Shown in pieces: positions 28,243 through 37,183 of a DNA stretch of 64,000 nt; position 1 is the first letter of the stretch; every line of letters starts with the position of its first letter. The stretch is from Mesostigma viride. Lineage: Eukaryota > Streptophyta > Mesostigmatophyceae > Mesostigmatales > Mesostigmataceae. Under the pieces are notes generated by a model. It did not search any database and was not told the DNA's origin. It worked only from the letters and a program-made list of their open reading frames with translations. The DNA is taken from assembly GCA_009746045.1 (NCBI GenBank), contig RPFO01000702.1, positions 620,001 through 684,000 of the forward strand, in the 5' to 3' direction. Both the position numbers and the translations under genes were made by a program.

Positions 28243-28449
28243 ATGCCTAAAATGAAGACACATTCGGGTGCAAAAAAGCGCTTTAAGCTTACTGCAAGCG
28301 GCAAAGTAAAAGCTAGTCAGGCAGGTAAGCAGCACTTTATGAGACGTCGTACGAAAGCTCAACTTCGCAATCAAAGAGGAACTACAATACTTGGTGATGA
28401 AGATGCGAAGAGATTAGTAAAGATTTTCCTTCCTAATGGGACTAATTAA
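28243..28449 (+). CDS. rpmI: 50S ribosomal protein L35
   Basis: Large-subunit protein, 68 residues, starting [24 protein letters not shown] and containing [16 protein letters not shown] as in all L35. It precedes rplT by 17 bases. The usual upstream infC is not here, so the infC-rpmI-rplT operon is split. Confidence 0.97.
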   Translation: MPKMKTHSGAKKRFKLTASGKVKASQAGKQHFMRRRTKAQLRNQRGTTILGDEDAKRLVKIFLPNGTN

Positions 28450-28466
28450 AAAATGAGAGTGAAATT

Positions 28467-28829
28467 ATGACACGTGCAAAAGCAGGAATAGTATCCAAAA
28501 GTCGCCACAAAAAAATAATCAAGCTTGCTAAAGGTTATAGAGGCAGGGCAAAGAATTGTTTTAGAATAGCAATTGAGAAAGTAGAAAAAGGATTGCAGTA
28601 TGCGTATAGAGATCGTAGAAATCGTAAGCGTGATTTCAGAGGCCTCTGGATTCAAAGAATTAATGCAGCTGTAAGAGAGCATGGAATGGTTTATTCTACT
28701 TTTATCAATGGATTAAATAAGTCCGGAGTTGTTGTGGATCGTAAAATGCTAGCAGAGCTTGCTGTAAATAATGCCGATAGTTTTGCCCACATTGTAGAGC
28801 AAGCCAAAAAAGGTTTAACCGCAAAATAA
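28467..28829 (+). CDS. rplT: 50S ribosomal protein L20
   Basis: Early-assembling 23S rRNA-binding protein, 120 residues, with the extended basic N-terminus [25 protein letters not shown] and the globular part [28 protein letters not shown]20 represses its own operon in other bacteria by binding the leader. Cotranscribed with rpmI. Confidence 0.97.
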   Translation: MTRAKAGIVSKSRHKKIIKLAKGYRGRAKNCFRIAIEKVEKGLQYAYRDRRNRKRDFRGLWIQRINAAVREHGMVYSTFINGLNKSGVVVDRKMLAELAVNNADSFAHIVEQAKKGLTAK

Positions 28830-29212
28830 GTAATATATTTCCTTTTCTAGGCTTCCATAAGCCATAAATTTGTCTTTGTAATTAAGAATTTGGGGAATAA
28901 GCAAAAAGTATAGAAGCCGCATAACAGCTGCTATATAAATTAGCCCCAAATTATTTTTAATGAAGTTGTTATTGTTCTCTTGATGCTTCTCAATTCAATT
29001 ACTATAATGGGTTATACGCTAGAGTAAAGAAATATCCCAATTTTACTTTAGGGGTGTTAGATTAACTTGTCCTTTATTCTGTTGATTTTCTGTAAGTATT
29101 TTCATATGGCTTGAATTTGTAAGGTATATGGAAAGCGCAATGTCTAACAATAATTGCATATATTAATAATATTACTTATTTTTATATCATAATTTATTAA
29201 TCAGTTAAAAAT
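28830..29212. other. intergenic region after rplT
   Basis: No coding frame found on either strand. It holds a paired element at 28887-28952 (separate entry) and otherwise AT-rich sequence leading to the SMR gene. No guanidine-riboswitch-like block is apparent upstream of the SMR gene. Confidence 0.5.
28887..28952 (+). other. structured element or terminator after rplT
   Basis: Outer stem AATTTGGGG (28887-28895) pairs perfectly with CCCCAAATT (28944-28952) and is followed by ATTTTT. The enclosed 48 bases contain further pairing (TATAG with CTATA, and CAGCTG), so the RNA would be branched or a long hairpin. It lies 58 bases after the rplT stop and may terminate the ribosomal operon or be a small stable RNA. 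Confidence 0.4.
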
Positions 29213-29530
29213 ATGTCTTGGTTTTACCTTTTTATGGCAGGGATATTTGAAATATTTTGGGCAGTAGGGATAAAATATTGCGATGGATTTAAAATTACTA
29301 TTTCTTTTGTTTTAGTAATAATTTCCATGGCTCTTAGTGTAATTTTTCTGGGATTAGCCACTAAAACCATTCCAATGAGCATAGCTTACGCAGTATGGAC
29401 TGGTATTGGAATAGTAGGGGTATTCATTTACGGTCTGTTAATACTGAAAGATCCGATTTCGGTTAAGAATATCATTTGTGTTGGGATGATTTTAATAGGA
29501 ATAATTGGGCTAAAGTTAGGGATAAAATGA
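29213..29530 (+). CDS. SMR-family exporter, Gdx/SugE type
   Basis: Four-helix inner-membrane exporter working as an antiparallel dimer with proton exchange. 105 residues, standard SMR size. The first helix reads AGIFEIFWAVGIKY with the proton-binding glutamate at 13, as in Gdx (formerly SugE), rather than the EmrE pattern; AYAVWTGIG with tryptophan 62 also fits. Gdx proteins export guanidinium, so that substrate is likely but not shown. It ends 10 bases before the ABC exporter, and the two are probably cotranscribed. Confidence 0.85.
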   Translation: MSWFYLFMAGIFEIFWAVGIKYCDGFKITISFVLVIISMALSVIFLGLATKTIPMSIAYAVWTGIGIVGVFIYGLLILKDPISVKNIICVGMILIGIIGLKLGIK

Positions 29531-29540
29531 TCAAAATAAT

Positions 29541-31286
29541 ATGAAAAACATATCTATTATTTCCTTTTTCTGGCAACATATAAAGCCTTACAAATGGTAT
29601 TATGCAGGAATGCTTATAGCTCCTGTAATAGGGGCTGTCTTTCCATTTGCTTATCATTATGCCGTCAAGTTATTTATTGACTTAATGTCAGTAGAGCGCA
29701 GCATAAATTACAACGATATTATTTTCCCAATTACTATTTTTATCCTCTCACAAGTGGTTATGGAAGCTGCATGGAGGATAAGCAATATTTTAGAATGGAT
29801 TGCAGAGCCTCAAGTTAGAAGGTCATTATTGTTAAAATCATATGATTATGTACAGCACCATTCTTATAGTTTCTTCCAAAATAACTTTACAGGTGCCATA
29901 AGCAGTAAAATTAAAGGTATTTTAGATGGTTATGATCATTTTTGGGCTGAAATGCACCATGGTTTATTTCAACAAATTCTAAAAGTTATTATTAGCTTTT
30001 TTGTTCTTGCTATGATTCACCCAAACCTTAGCTTATTCCTTTGTGCTTGGAGTATTTTATATTTTCCTATCATGTACAAGGTTTCAATCAAGTTAAATCA
30101 GGCTGCTTTTGCTGAAACCGAAGCAAAACATTCTCTAATTGGTCAGATTTCAGACAAGATTAGCAATATTATTGCAGTTTTATCTTTTGCCACTAGAAAA
30201 ATAGAACTAAAGAAATTAGATGATCAAATATCAACTGAATTCGTTCCAAAACAAATTCTCCTTTACAAGTATGCTTTTATTAGCAATGTAGTTAGTGGGG
30301 CATTCTTTCTGATAATGACAACATTTTTTATATTTTATATGGTACATTTACGCCAAAATGGGCTAATTAGTGTGGGAGATTTTGCTTTTGTTTTTTCTAT
30401 TTCGGTAGTGATCATAGATGAAACCTGGAGAATAACTCAATCAATGCAGAATTTTGTCCGTATTATTGGAGATTTACAAAGTTCAATCAATTTTTTGTAT
30501 GCTCCTCAAATTGATGTTGACCAGCCCAATGCTAGGTCTTTGAAGATTAACAGACCGCAGATAGAATTTAAGGAGGTCAGTTTTGGTTATAGCGAAGAAG
30601 AAAAGGTCTTTAAAAACCTTAATTTAGCAATAAAACCTGGGGAGAAAATAGGGTTGGTCGGTTATTCAGGGGCAGGTAAATCCTCTCTAGTAAATTTATT
30701 GCTTAAATATTTTAAAGTGTCAATGGGTCAAATACTTATCGACGGCCAAAATATTAATGATATAAGCCAAGATTCTCTTCGGGAAAATATTTCAGTTATT
30801 CCTCAAGATACAATGTTATTTCATAGATCGATTTTAGAAAATATAAGATATGGTAGGCTGGATGCTACCGATGAAGAAGTTATAGCTGCAAGTAAAGCTG
30901 CTCATATTCATGAATTTATTGTTGGACTCACACACCAATACCAAACTTATGTAGGAGAAAGGGGAGTAAAGCTTTCAGGCGGGCAAAGGCAGCGTATCTC
31001 TATTGCTAGGGCTATTCTAAAAGATGCTCCTATACTGATTCTAGATGAAGCTACATCATCGCTTGATAGTCATACTGAAAAATTAATTCAGGATAGCCTT
31101 AATTTTCTTATTGAAAGTAAAGGGAAAACGGTTGTTGCAATTGCTCATAGACTTTCTACTCTAAAACATATGGACAGAATCCTTATTATGGATAAAGGTA
31201 AAATTATTGAAGAAGGTACTCACCAGGAGCTACTGCATAACCATAAAGGCCTTTATAAAAAACTATGGAAATTCCAAGAAGTATAA
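29541..31286 (+). CDS. ABC exporter, fused permease and ATPase (MsbA-like)
   Basis: 581-residue half-transporter that should work as a homodimer in the inner membrane. The N-terminal six-helix domain (about 15-310) is followed by the nucleotide-binding domain: Walker A GYSGAGKSS (near 374), Q-loop VIPQDTMLF, signature LSGGQRQRISIARAIL, Walker B ILILDEATSSLD and H-loop AIAHRLS, all intact. Such proteins export lipids, peptides or drugs; Rickettsia carry several 'msbA'-type copies. Substrate not deducible. It follows the SMR gene by 10 bases. Confidence 0.88.
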   Translation: MKNISIISFFWQHIKPYKWYYAGMLIAPVIGAVFPFAYHYAVKLFIDLMSVERSINYNDIIFPITIFILSQVVMEAAWRISNILEWIAEPQVRRSLLLKSYDYVQHHSYSFFQNNFTGAISSKIKGILDGYDHFWAEMHHGLFQQILKVIISFFVLAMIHPNLSLFLCAWSILYFPIMYKVSIKLNQAAFAETEAKHSLIGQISDKISNIIAVLSFATRKIELKKLDDQISTEFVPKQILLYKYAFISNVVSGAFFLIMTTFFIFYMVHLRQNGLISVGDFAFVFSISVVIIDETWRITQSMQNFVRIIGDLQSSINFLYAPQIDVDQPNARSLKINRPQIEFKEVSFGYSEEEKVFKNLNLAIKPGEKIGLVGYSGAGKSSLVNLLLKYFKVSMGQILIDGQNINDISQDSLRENISVIPQDTMLFHRSILENIRYGRLDATDEEVIAASKAAHIHEFIVGLTHQYQTYVGERGVKLSGGQRQRISIARAILKDAPILILDEATSSLDSHTEKLIQDSLNFLIESKGKTVVAIAHRLSTLKHMDRILIMDKGKIIEEGTHQELLHNHKGLYKKLWKFQEV

Positions 31287-31332
31287 CAAGCTAGAAATCC
31301 TGCGGTAAGAAAATCTTGATCGGTTTTAATTC

Positions 31333-31358
31333 AAAATTGTTTAATTTACAATTTTTTT
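31333..31358 (+). terminator. AT-rich hairpin with T-tract after the ABC exporter
   Basis: AAAATTGT (31333-31340), loop TTAATTT, ACAATTTT (31348-31355), then more T. An 8-bp stem directly followed by T residues, 46 bases after the stop codon, fits a weak intrinsic terminator. Confidence 0.5.
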
Positions 31359-31418
31359 AGACTAGACTTGGTAAGTGTTAGTAATTTATAAAATTATTAT
31401 AGGCAAAGGTATTTTGAA

Positions 31419-31745
31419 ATGAAAAAATTTACAATTAATTGCGATTTTGGTGGCCAACTCTCCCCATTTACTATTTTTATCGGGAAACCTGAGCACTCCC
31501 ATCACCCGTTGCATTTCCAAGCTGATTGGCTTTCAAAACAACGTGGTGGAATGATACCAGGAGATGTTATGGATGCTGTCAGTCAGCTTCAAGAACTAGC
31601 AGAAAAAAATGGAGTCTCTTTAGAAGAATTGTGCGTATATGCTCTTGGTACAAAAGAAGAACAAGCTGCTCTTGAAGGAAGTACCGAGAAAGCAAGTACA
31701 GAAACAGCGCAAGTTTCTGGAGAAGAAGCGAGTAGTAATGAATAA
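31419..31745 (+). CDS. DUF2610 family protein
   Basis: 108-residue protein of the DUF2610 family, which I associate mainly with Rickettsiales. The conserved core is [41 protein letters not shown] followed by [28 protein letters not shown] (about 1-85). The last 25 residues are a Ser/Thr/Glu-rich low-complexity tail. No signal peptide or membrane segment. Function unknown; the family's helix ([11 protein letters not shown]) resembles those in small cytosolic regulators, but that is speculation. Confidence 0.75.
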   Translation: MKKFTINCDFGGQLSPFTIFIGKPEHSHHPLHFQADWLSKQRGGMIPGDVMDAVSQLQELAEKNGVSLEELCVYALGTKEEQAALEGSTEKASTETAQVSGEEASSNE

Positions 31746-31868
31746 CTTAAGTCATCAAACTTTCTAGTTGATACAACTTGTAAAGCACGCTATACTACCA
31801 TAAGTAGTATACTTTAAAAGCTTTTCAACCCCTCAGGTGTATAAAATAAATTAAAGAAATATTGTCCT

Positions 31869-32132
31869 ATGACCTTGACTATACCAAGCCCACAAATAAG
31901 TAATGCTAGAACTATTCCGGTCGTTCCAATTCCAGTTACGGCTTCTACTTGGGGAGAAATCAACGTACCAACTAATACTTCAGTTATCGCACCCGTGCTT
32001 CTGGTAACAAATCTGGAGGCTGTGGATTTAGCTACTTCTGGCCCTGCTGTTAATATTCTGGGAGAAGAGCAGGATGCAGAGGGCAGCTATGTTCATAACC
32101 TACCGGAAATTTTTACCTCTTTTAGTGAGTAA
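31869..32132 (+). CDS. orphan hypothetical protein (87 residues)
   Basis: Acidic 87-residue protein beginning MTLTIPSPQISNARTIPVVPIPVT, rich in Thr, Pro and Val at the front and Glu/Asp at the back, with no signal peptide, membrane segment or recognised motif. No good Shine-Dalgarno. It lies 123 bases after DUF2610 and 43 bases from the convergent alaS. The long open frame in AT-rich DNA suggests a real gene, but I cannot rule out chance. Confidence 0.45.
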   Translation: MTLTIPSPQISNARTIPVVPIPVTASTWGEINVPTNTSVIAPVLLVTNLEAVDLATSGPAVNILGEEQDAEGSYVHNLPEIFTSFSE

Positions 32133-32175
32133 GTTTTTTATCTTTCTCCTCTATAAGAGAGCTTCTGATTTTTTG

Positions 32176-34821
32176 TTATAGGAAATTAGGTAGTTCTTTT
32201 TCAAGTATTGTAAGTTTTTCAATATCCCCGCCTCCTGCTTGTGCTAGGTCTGCCTGTCCACCGCCACTCCCACCAATAAAACCAGTTAATTTTTTTACAA
32301 TGTTACCGGCATTATACTCAGATGTTATATTTTTAGACACCCCAACTAATACTGATAATTTATCATCTAATTTACTAGTATATACCACAACCAGATTATT
32401 ATGATTTTTTACCATATCTTGTAGTGCCATACGCAGTAGTTTAGAGTTAACATTATCAATCTGCTTATAGATTAATCTAATATTATCGATATCTTTAGCA
32501 ATTCTATTAATTTCCTCTGCAGTTAAGGATAAAGTTTCTAGCTGTTTTTTTTCTAGATCCTTTTCCAGCTCTTTTTTACTATGAATTAGAGAATCCAGTT
32601 TTTGTACCACATCTTGTTTATTAGTTTTGAGGTTATTTACAATAGTGGCCAGTAACTTTTCATTTTCCCTAATAAAAGAAAGAGTATAAGTACCACAAAC
32701 GCCTTCAATTCTTCTAACCCCAGCAGCAATTGCACTTTCACTCACTATTTTGAATATCCCTATATCACCAGTTCTAGATACATGTGTTCCGCCGCAGAGT
32801 TCAAAAGAGTAAGGGTTTTCTTTATCATTTTCATTACCTATTGAGACTACTCTTACTTCATTTTCATATTTTTCGCCAAATAGTGCCATAGCACCGGATT
32901 CAATAGCAGAATTAGTAGACATTAATTTTGTATGTACGGGTGAATTATCTACTATAATCTGGTTCACTTTATCTTCAATCAGATTAATTTCAGCAGAGGT
33001 TAAGCCATTTGGATGGCTAATATCGAATCTCAACCTATCATGAGCTACTAGCGATCCCTTTTGAGTAATATGATTACCCAGGACGCTTCTGAGTACAGCA
33101 TGCAGCAGATGAGTAGCAGAATGATGCATTCTAAGGTATTTGCGGTGATAACTATCGATGGTGAGTTTGACTTCATCATTTTCAGTAACAAGGCCTTCCT
33201 CAAGCTCGCAAATATGACCATGTATTTTTCCTAAATATTTTAGGGTATCTAGGACCTTAATTTTACCATGCTCCGAGTTAATAAAACCAATATCTCCCAT
33301 TTGCCCTCCAGATTCACCATAAAAAGGGGTTTGATTGGTAATTAAAGTAAATTTTTTACCTTTTTCGGATATTTGCCTAGTACGAGTGCCGTTTATAATT
33401 AACGCAAGAACTTTGGCTTCTGAACTATTAAGGGAATATCCAAGAAACTCAGTAGAGCCAAATTCAGATAGAAGATCAAACCACATATTATCCGTTTTTG
33501 ACTCTCCAGAACCAATCCAAGTACTTCTTGCTCGTTCTTTCTGCTCGGCCATCATTTGCTCAAAACCAGCATTATCAATTGCTATGTTCTTTTTCTTTAA
33601 TATATCTTGAGTCAAATCTAAAGGAAACCCGTATGTATCATAAAGCTTGAACGCTACTTCTCCGGATAAGGTAGAATTAGCAGGTAAGGTTCTAGTCTCT
33701 TCTTCTAAGAGTTTTAGTCCTCTATCCAAAGTAACTTTAAATCTTTCCTCTTCTTGTTTTAAAATGCTACTAACAAAATCTTCTGCCCTTTTTATTTCAG
33801 GAAAGGTATGGCCAAACAAATCTACAAGTTTTGGTAATAATTTATACATTAAAGGTTCTGATGCTCCTAGCTGGTGAGCGTGGCGCATGGCTCTGCGCAT
33901 AATTCTTCTTAGCACATATCCCCGTCCTTCGTTAGATGGCATAACACCATCCGCAATCAAGAATGCAGATGAACGTAAGTGATCTGCTATTACTCTGTAA
34001 GAAAACAGTTCTTCACCTGTAGCTTTTACTTTTAATAGCGATTCGGTATAGCCTATTATTTCTTGGAATAAATCAATATCATAATTATCATGTACGCCTT
34101 GTATTACTGCTGAGATTCGCTCAAGACCCATTCCAGTATCAACGGATTTTTTTGGCAATTCAATCCTAGTATCCTTATTTATCTGCTCAAACTGCATAAA
34201 TACTAGATTCCAGATTTCAATATATCTATCCCCATCAGCGTTTTTTGTGCCCGGCAGACCGCCAAATATTTTATCGCCATGGTCATAGAAAATTTCAGAA
34301 CATGGTCCGCATGGGCCTGTCTCTCCCATTGACCAAAAATTATCATTTGTAGCAATTCTAATTATTCTTTCATCAGTTAAGTTAGCTATTTTTTTCCAGT
34401 AAATTACTGCTTCTTCGTCATCATGAAACACGGTTACATATAATTTCTCTTTAGGAATTGAAAAACTTTTGGTTAGTAGGTTCCACGCATAATAAATAGC
34501 TTCTTCTTTAAAATAATCGCCAAAAGAAAAATTACCAAGCATTTCGAAAAATGTATGATGCCTTGCGGTATAACCTACATTATCAAGATCATTATGCTTA
34601 CCGCCAGCTCTTACAGATTTTTGGCTTGAAGTAGCCTTATTATAATCTCTTTTATCGATACCGGTAAATACGTCTTTAAACTGTACCATACCGGAATTAG
34701 TAAACATTAATGTCGGGTCATTTTGTGGTACTAAAGAACTAGCAGGTACGTAAGTATGGTTATTTTTAACAAAGTAATCTATAAAAGTGTTTCTAATCTG
34801 CGTCGTAGTGAATTTTGACAT
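32176..34821 (-). CDS. alaS: alanyl-tRNA synthetase
   Basis: Charges tRNA-Ala and edits Ser/Gly mischarging. 881 residues, full length. The class II catalytic domain starts TTQIRNTFIDYFVKNNHTYVPASSLVP and includes TFFEMLGNFSFGDYFKEEAI. The editing domain has the zinc-binding pair HHSATHLLH and CGGTHVSRTGDIG. The C-terminal domain ends FIGGSGGGQADLAQAGG. Single gene on the minus strand, divergent from the 35-38 kb cluster. Confidence 0.97.
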   Translation of the reverse strand: MSKFTTTQIRNTFIDYFVKNNHTYVPASSLVPQNDPTLMFTNSGMVQFKDVFTGIDKRDYNKATSSQKSVRAGGKHNDLDNVGYTARHHTFFEMLGNFSFGDYFKEEAIYYAWNLLTKSFSIPKEKLYVTVFHDDEEAVIYWKKIANLTDERIIRIATNDNFWSMGETGPCGPCSEIFYDHGDKIFGGLPGTKNADGDRYIEIWNLVFMQFEQINKDTRIELPKKSVDTGMGLERISAVIQGVHDNYDIDLFQEIIGYTESLLKVKATGEELFSYRVIADHLRSSAFLIADGVMPSNEGRGYVLRRIMRRAMRHAHQLGASEPLMYKLLPKLVDLFGHTFPEIKRAEDFVSSILKQEEERFKVTLDRGLKLLEEETRTLPANSTLSGEVAFKLYDTYGFPLDLTQDILKKKNIAIDNAGFEQMMAEQKERARSTWIGSGESKTDNMWFDLLSEFGSTEFLGYSLNSSEAKVLALIINGTRTRQISEKGKKFTLITNQTPFYGESGGQMGDIGFINSEHGKIKVLDTLKYLGKIHGHICELEEGLVTENDEVKLTIDSYHRKYLRMHHSATHLLHAVLRSVLGNHITQKGSLVAHDRLRFDISHPNGLTSAEINLIEDKVNQIIVDNSPVHTKLMSTNSAIESGAMALFGEKYENEVRVVSIGNENDKENPYSFELCGGTHVSRTGDIGIFKIVSESAIAAGVRRIEGVCGTYTLSFIRENEKLLATIVNNLKTNKQDVVQKLDSLIHSKKELEKDLEKKQLETLSLTAEEINRIAKDIDNIRLIYKQIDNVNSKLLRMALQDMVKNHNNLVVVYTSKLDDKLSVLVGVSKNITSEYNAGNIVKKLTGFIGGSGGGQADLAQAGGGDIEKLTILEKELPNFL

Positions 34822-35005
34822 TTCTAAATTTACAAATATTTAAATTTTAACTCTATTTTAGGATAGCACATTAAAGAATTTATGGCTAAATTACAATATT
34901 ATTTTAAAAAGCTTTTTAAAGGATTTTATTGCATTTGAGCTCGAGAGGATATTAGTCATACTCTAAGGTGTGGTTCAGATGATATTTTCGTGGTAAGAAT
35001 TTAAG

Positions 35006-36550
35006 ATGAAAAAAATTAGTTCGAAATTAGAAATAGTCGGTAATTTCATCAATAATCTTTTACATAAGCAAAATTTGATAATTTTTATTGGAAAAGTGGG
35101 GATTAAAATTATTGCATGCTACAAACACCAGGCCATCGACAACATTTTTGTCTCTTATGAAAAAGACGACCATTTCCAAGTATGCTGTACATTTTTAAAG
35201 AATTATAAAAAATTTCAAGTACTGGTTTTGCTAGATTCTCCAACGTGTCAGATAAAGCATGAATTCATACCCATGCTTCAATCTATAATAAAATCTAACC
35301 CTATAGAGAAATTTATTCAGGATAATTATAATTCAGATGATATAGTTGCTTATACTGTACATAATATAGATGCCAATAATGCTGGTGGAGAAGTATGGCA
35401 AACGGTAATTGCGTCTTCCCCTTATATCACTCCAACAAGTCAGGTGCTAGAATTTGTTATCTATAATTCTTTTGGATTTAACGGTATATATTTTTTATCT
35501 TTGGAATTTGAATCAATAGTTGATACAATTTTAGCAATAAAACACACGCCTAAGGTTCAAAATGATTTGCAAATTTTTGTTACGATTACTGAAACAAGTG
35601 GCATCAGAATTGCAACTAAGTATAAGAAAAATATTCTGGATGAGTTAACTATAAGTTTTCCATCAGATAAATCAGATCTTTATATAGTAGGAACAATTGA
35701 ACAGGCAATTAGCGATAAAATTTTAAAATATAAAACATATGCGACCAGTCTAGATTTAAAAATTTGCATAATATTTTTATGCAATAAAGCTTTATGTGAT
35801 ATTTTTGAAAGAATCCCCTCATTCCAAACGTATAATATTATAACGTATAGCGATAATATTTTACCCTTAGTTGCTGAAAATAAATACCAGTCTTTCCAAG
35901 ATAATAAATTATTAGAGTTATTTATAGAAAATAAAAAACATCTAGCATCGAATCAATTATTGAAGTCAATTACTAAACTTACTAATATCAATTCAGTGAT
36001 GTTTAAACCTTTATCTTTAGTAATAATAGGAATTATTGTATTTCTAATTTACCTGAAATATAATTCTATTGTAGTCCAACAAGAAACAATAGAGCTTAAT
36101 AATAAGTATTACTCATTTTCTGAAAAATACCGTACTATAAAAAAACGTCATCCAGAAGTAGAAAATATTACTAATTTAACAGATTTCTATAATCTCCAAA
36201 CAATACTCAGTATTAAATCACCAAATCCCTTTGATTTTCTTGAAAAACTTTTTTCTTTAAGTAATAACCCTAGCATTAAAATAGTTAACATTGATTGGTA
36301 TACAGAAGATACAGATTTTACTGATAAAAAAATAATACTCAGTACTGATATATATATTATGTATATAGGTGATAAAAAAAATGAACATGAAGCACAACAA
36401 GTTTTACAGGATTATGTAAGTTCAGTAAGGCTGCTCTTTCCAGATTATCAGGTAAGTTATTCTATAGAATATGACCATACCACTGAATTATTAACTACCC
36501 TAACTATACCGGCTAAATTAACTATTAGTAAAAATATAGAGGGGTCATAA
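35006..36550 (+). CDS. bitopic membrane protein, GspL/PilM-PilN-like layout
   Basis: 514 residues, not recognised by sequence. Layout: a cytoplasmic N-terminal part of about 330 residues with mixed alpha/beta character (IIFIGKVGIKIIACYK and IFVTITETSGIRIATKY resemble the paired strands of an actin-like fold), one membrane helix at about 335-352 (LVIIGIIVFLIYLKY), then a periplasmic part of about 160 residues starting with a helix (QQETIELNNKYYSFSEKYRTIKKRHPEVE) and ending in strands. This is the order of GspL, or of PilM fused to PilN, in type II secretion/type IV pilus platforms. Homology is inference from layout. First gene of a three-gene operon. Confidence 0.5.
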   Translation: MKKISSKLEIVGNFINNLLHKQNLIIFIGKVGIKIIACYKHQAIDNIFVSYEKDDHFQVCCTFLKNYKKFQVLVLLDSPTCQIKHEFIPMLQSIIKSNPIEKFIQDNYNSDDIVAYTVHNIDANNAGGEVWQTVIASSPYITPTSQVLEFVIYNSFGFNGIYFLSLEFESIVDTILAIKHTPKVQNDLQIFVTITETSGIRIATKYKKNILDELTISFPSDKSDLYIVGTIEQAISDKILKYKTYATSLDLKICIIFLCNKALCDIFERIPSFQTYNIITYSDNILPLVAENKYQSFQDNKLLELFIENKKHLASNQLLKSITKLTNINSVMFKPLSLVIIGIIVFLIYLKYNSIVVQQETIELNNKYYSFSEKYRTIKKRHPEVENITNLTDFYNLQTILSIKSPNPFDFLEKLFSLSNNPSIKIVNIDWYTEDTDFTDKKIILSTDIYIMYIGDKKNEHEAQQVLQDYVSSVRLLFPDYQVSYSIEYDHTTELLTTLTIPAKLTISKNIEGS

Positions 36551-37183
36551 ATGCTTGACAAAGTAGTAATTCACCTTAAAAACATAATATTTTTTAAATT
36601 AGTTGTATATACTATATCTATTGTTTTACTTGGAGTGCTTATTCCTGAATTTCAGGATCAGTTAGTAAAATCTCTACATGGAAAAGAAAGGGCGGAAGTT
36701 TTATTTAATCAGTCCATAATCCAGCTTAACTCAATTGTGGAATTTGAACAAAAAATTCCTGAAATTAACTTGCAATATAAAGAGTTACTTGCTAATTCCA
36801 ATAATAAAATTTGTGATACTAGAGAAGGCTTGTTAAGTAATTTAAGCTTGATTTCTCAAAAACGTAATTTATACGAACCAATCAAAGCGAAAGTGGTTCG
36901 GGTATTTGACAACCCATCCATTCAAAATAAGAATAGCGAAATTATCCTTTATCAATATGAAGTAACCATAAATTTTGCAGTGGAGTCATATGAAGAAGTT
37001 CTCAATGTAAGCGACGACATCTATAAAACTTTACCAGTAGGAGCTGTTATAATAGGTATGCAAATAAGAAAACTTCAAGCGTTGACGCCGGAGATTATAC
37101 AAAAACTTTCAACAAAGGATTTTCCAGGCCTTACAGAGGTTTCTATAAAAGTTCTACTTAGAGAGATTGTATATGAAGAATAA
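36551..37183 (+). CDS. bitopic membrane protein, GspM/PilO-like layout
   Basis: 210 residues. A short cytoplasmic N-terminus is followed by one membrane helix (about 14-33, FFKLVVYTISIVLLGVLIP), a long helical segment (about 45-85), and a beta-rich domain (about 100-210: KAKVVRVFDN, EIILYQYEVTINFAVESYEEVL, GAVIIGMQIRKLQALTP, EVSIKVLLREIVYEE). The helix, coiled coil and ferredoxin-like order is that of PilO/GspM. The ATG directly follows the TAA of the previous gene and its Shine-Dalgarno (GAGGGG) lies inside that gene's end, so they are coupled. No detectable named family; function inferred only. Confidence 0.5.
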   Translation: MLDKVVIHLKNIIFFKLVVYTISIVLLGVLIPEFQDQLVKSLHGKERAEVLFNQSIIQLNSIVEFEQKIPEINLQYKELLANSNNKICDTREGLLSNLSLISQKRNLYEPIKAKVVRVFDNPSIQNKNSEIILYQYEVTINFAVESYEEVLNVSDDIYKTLPVGAVIIGMQIRKLQALTPEIIQKLSTKDFPGLTEVSIKVLLREIVYEE

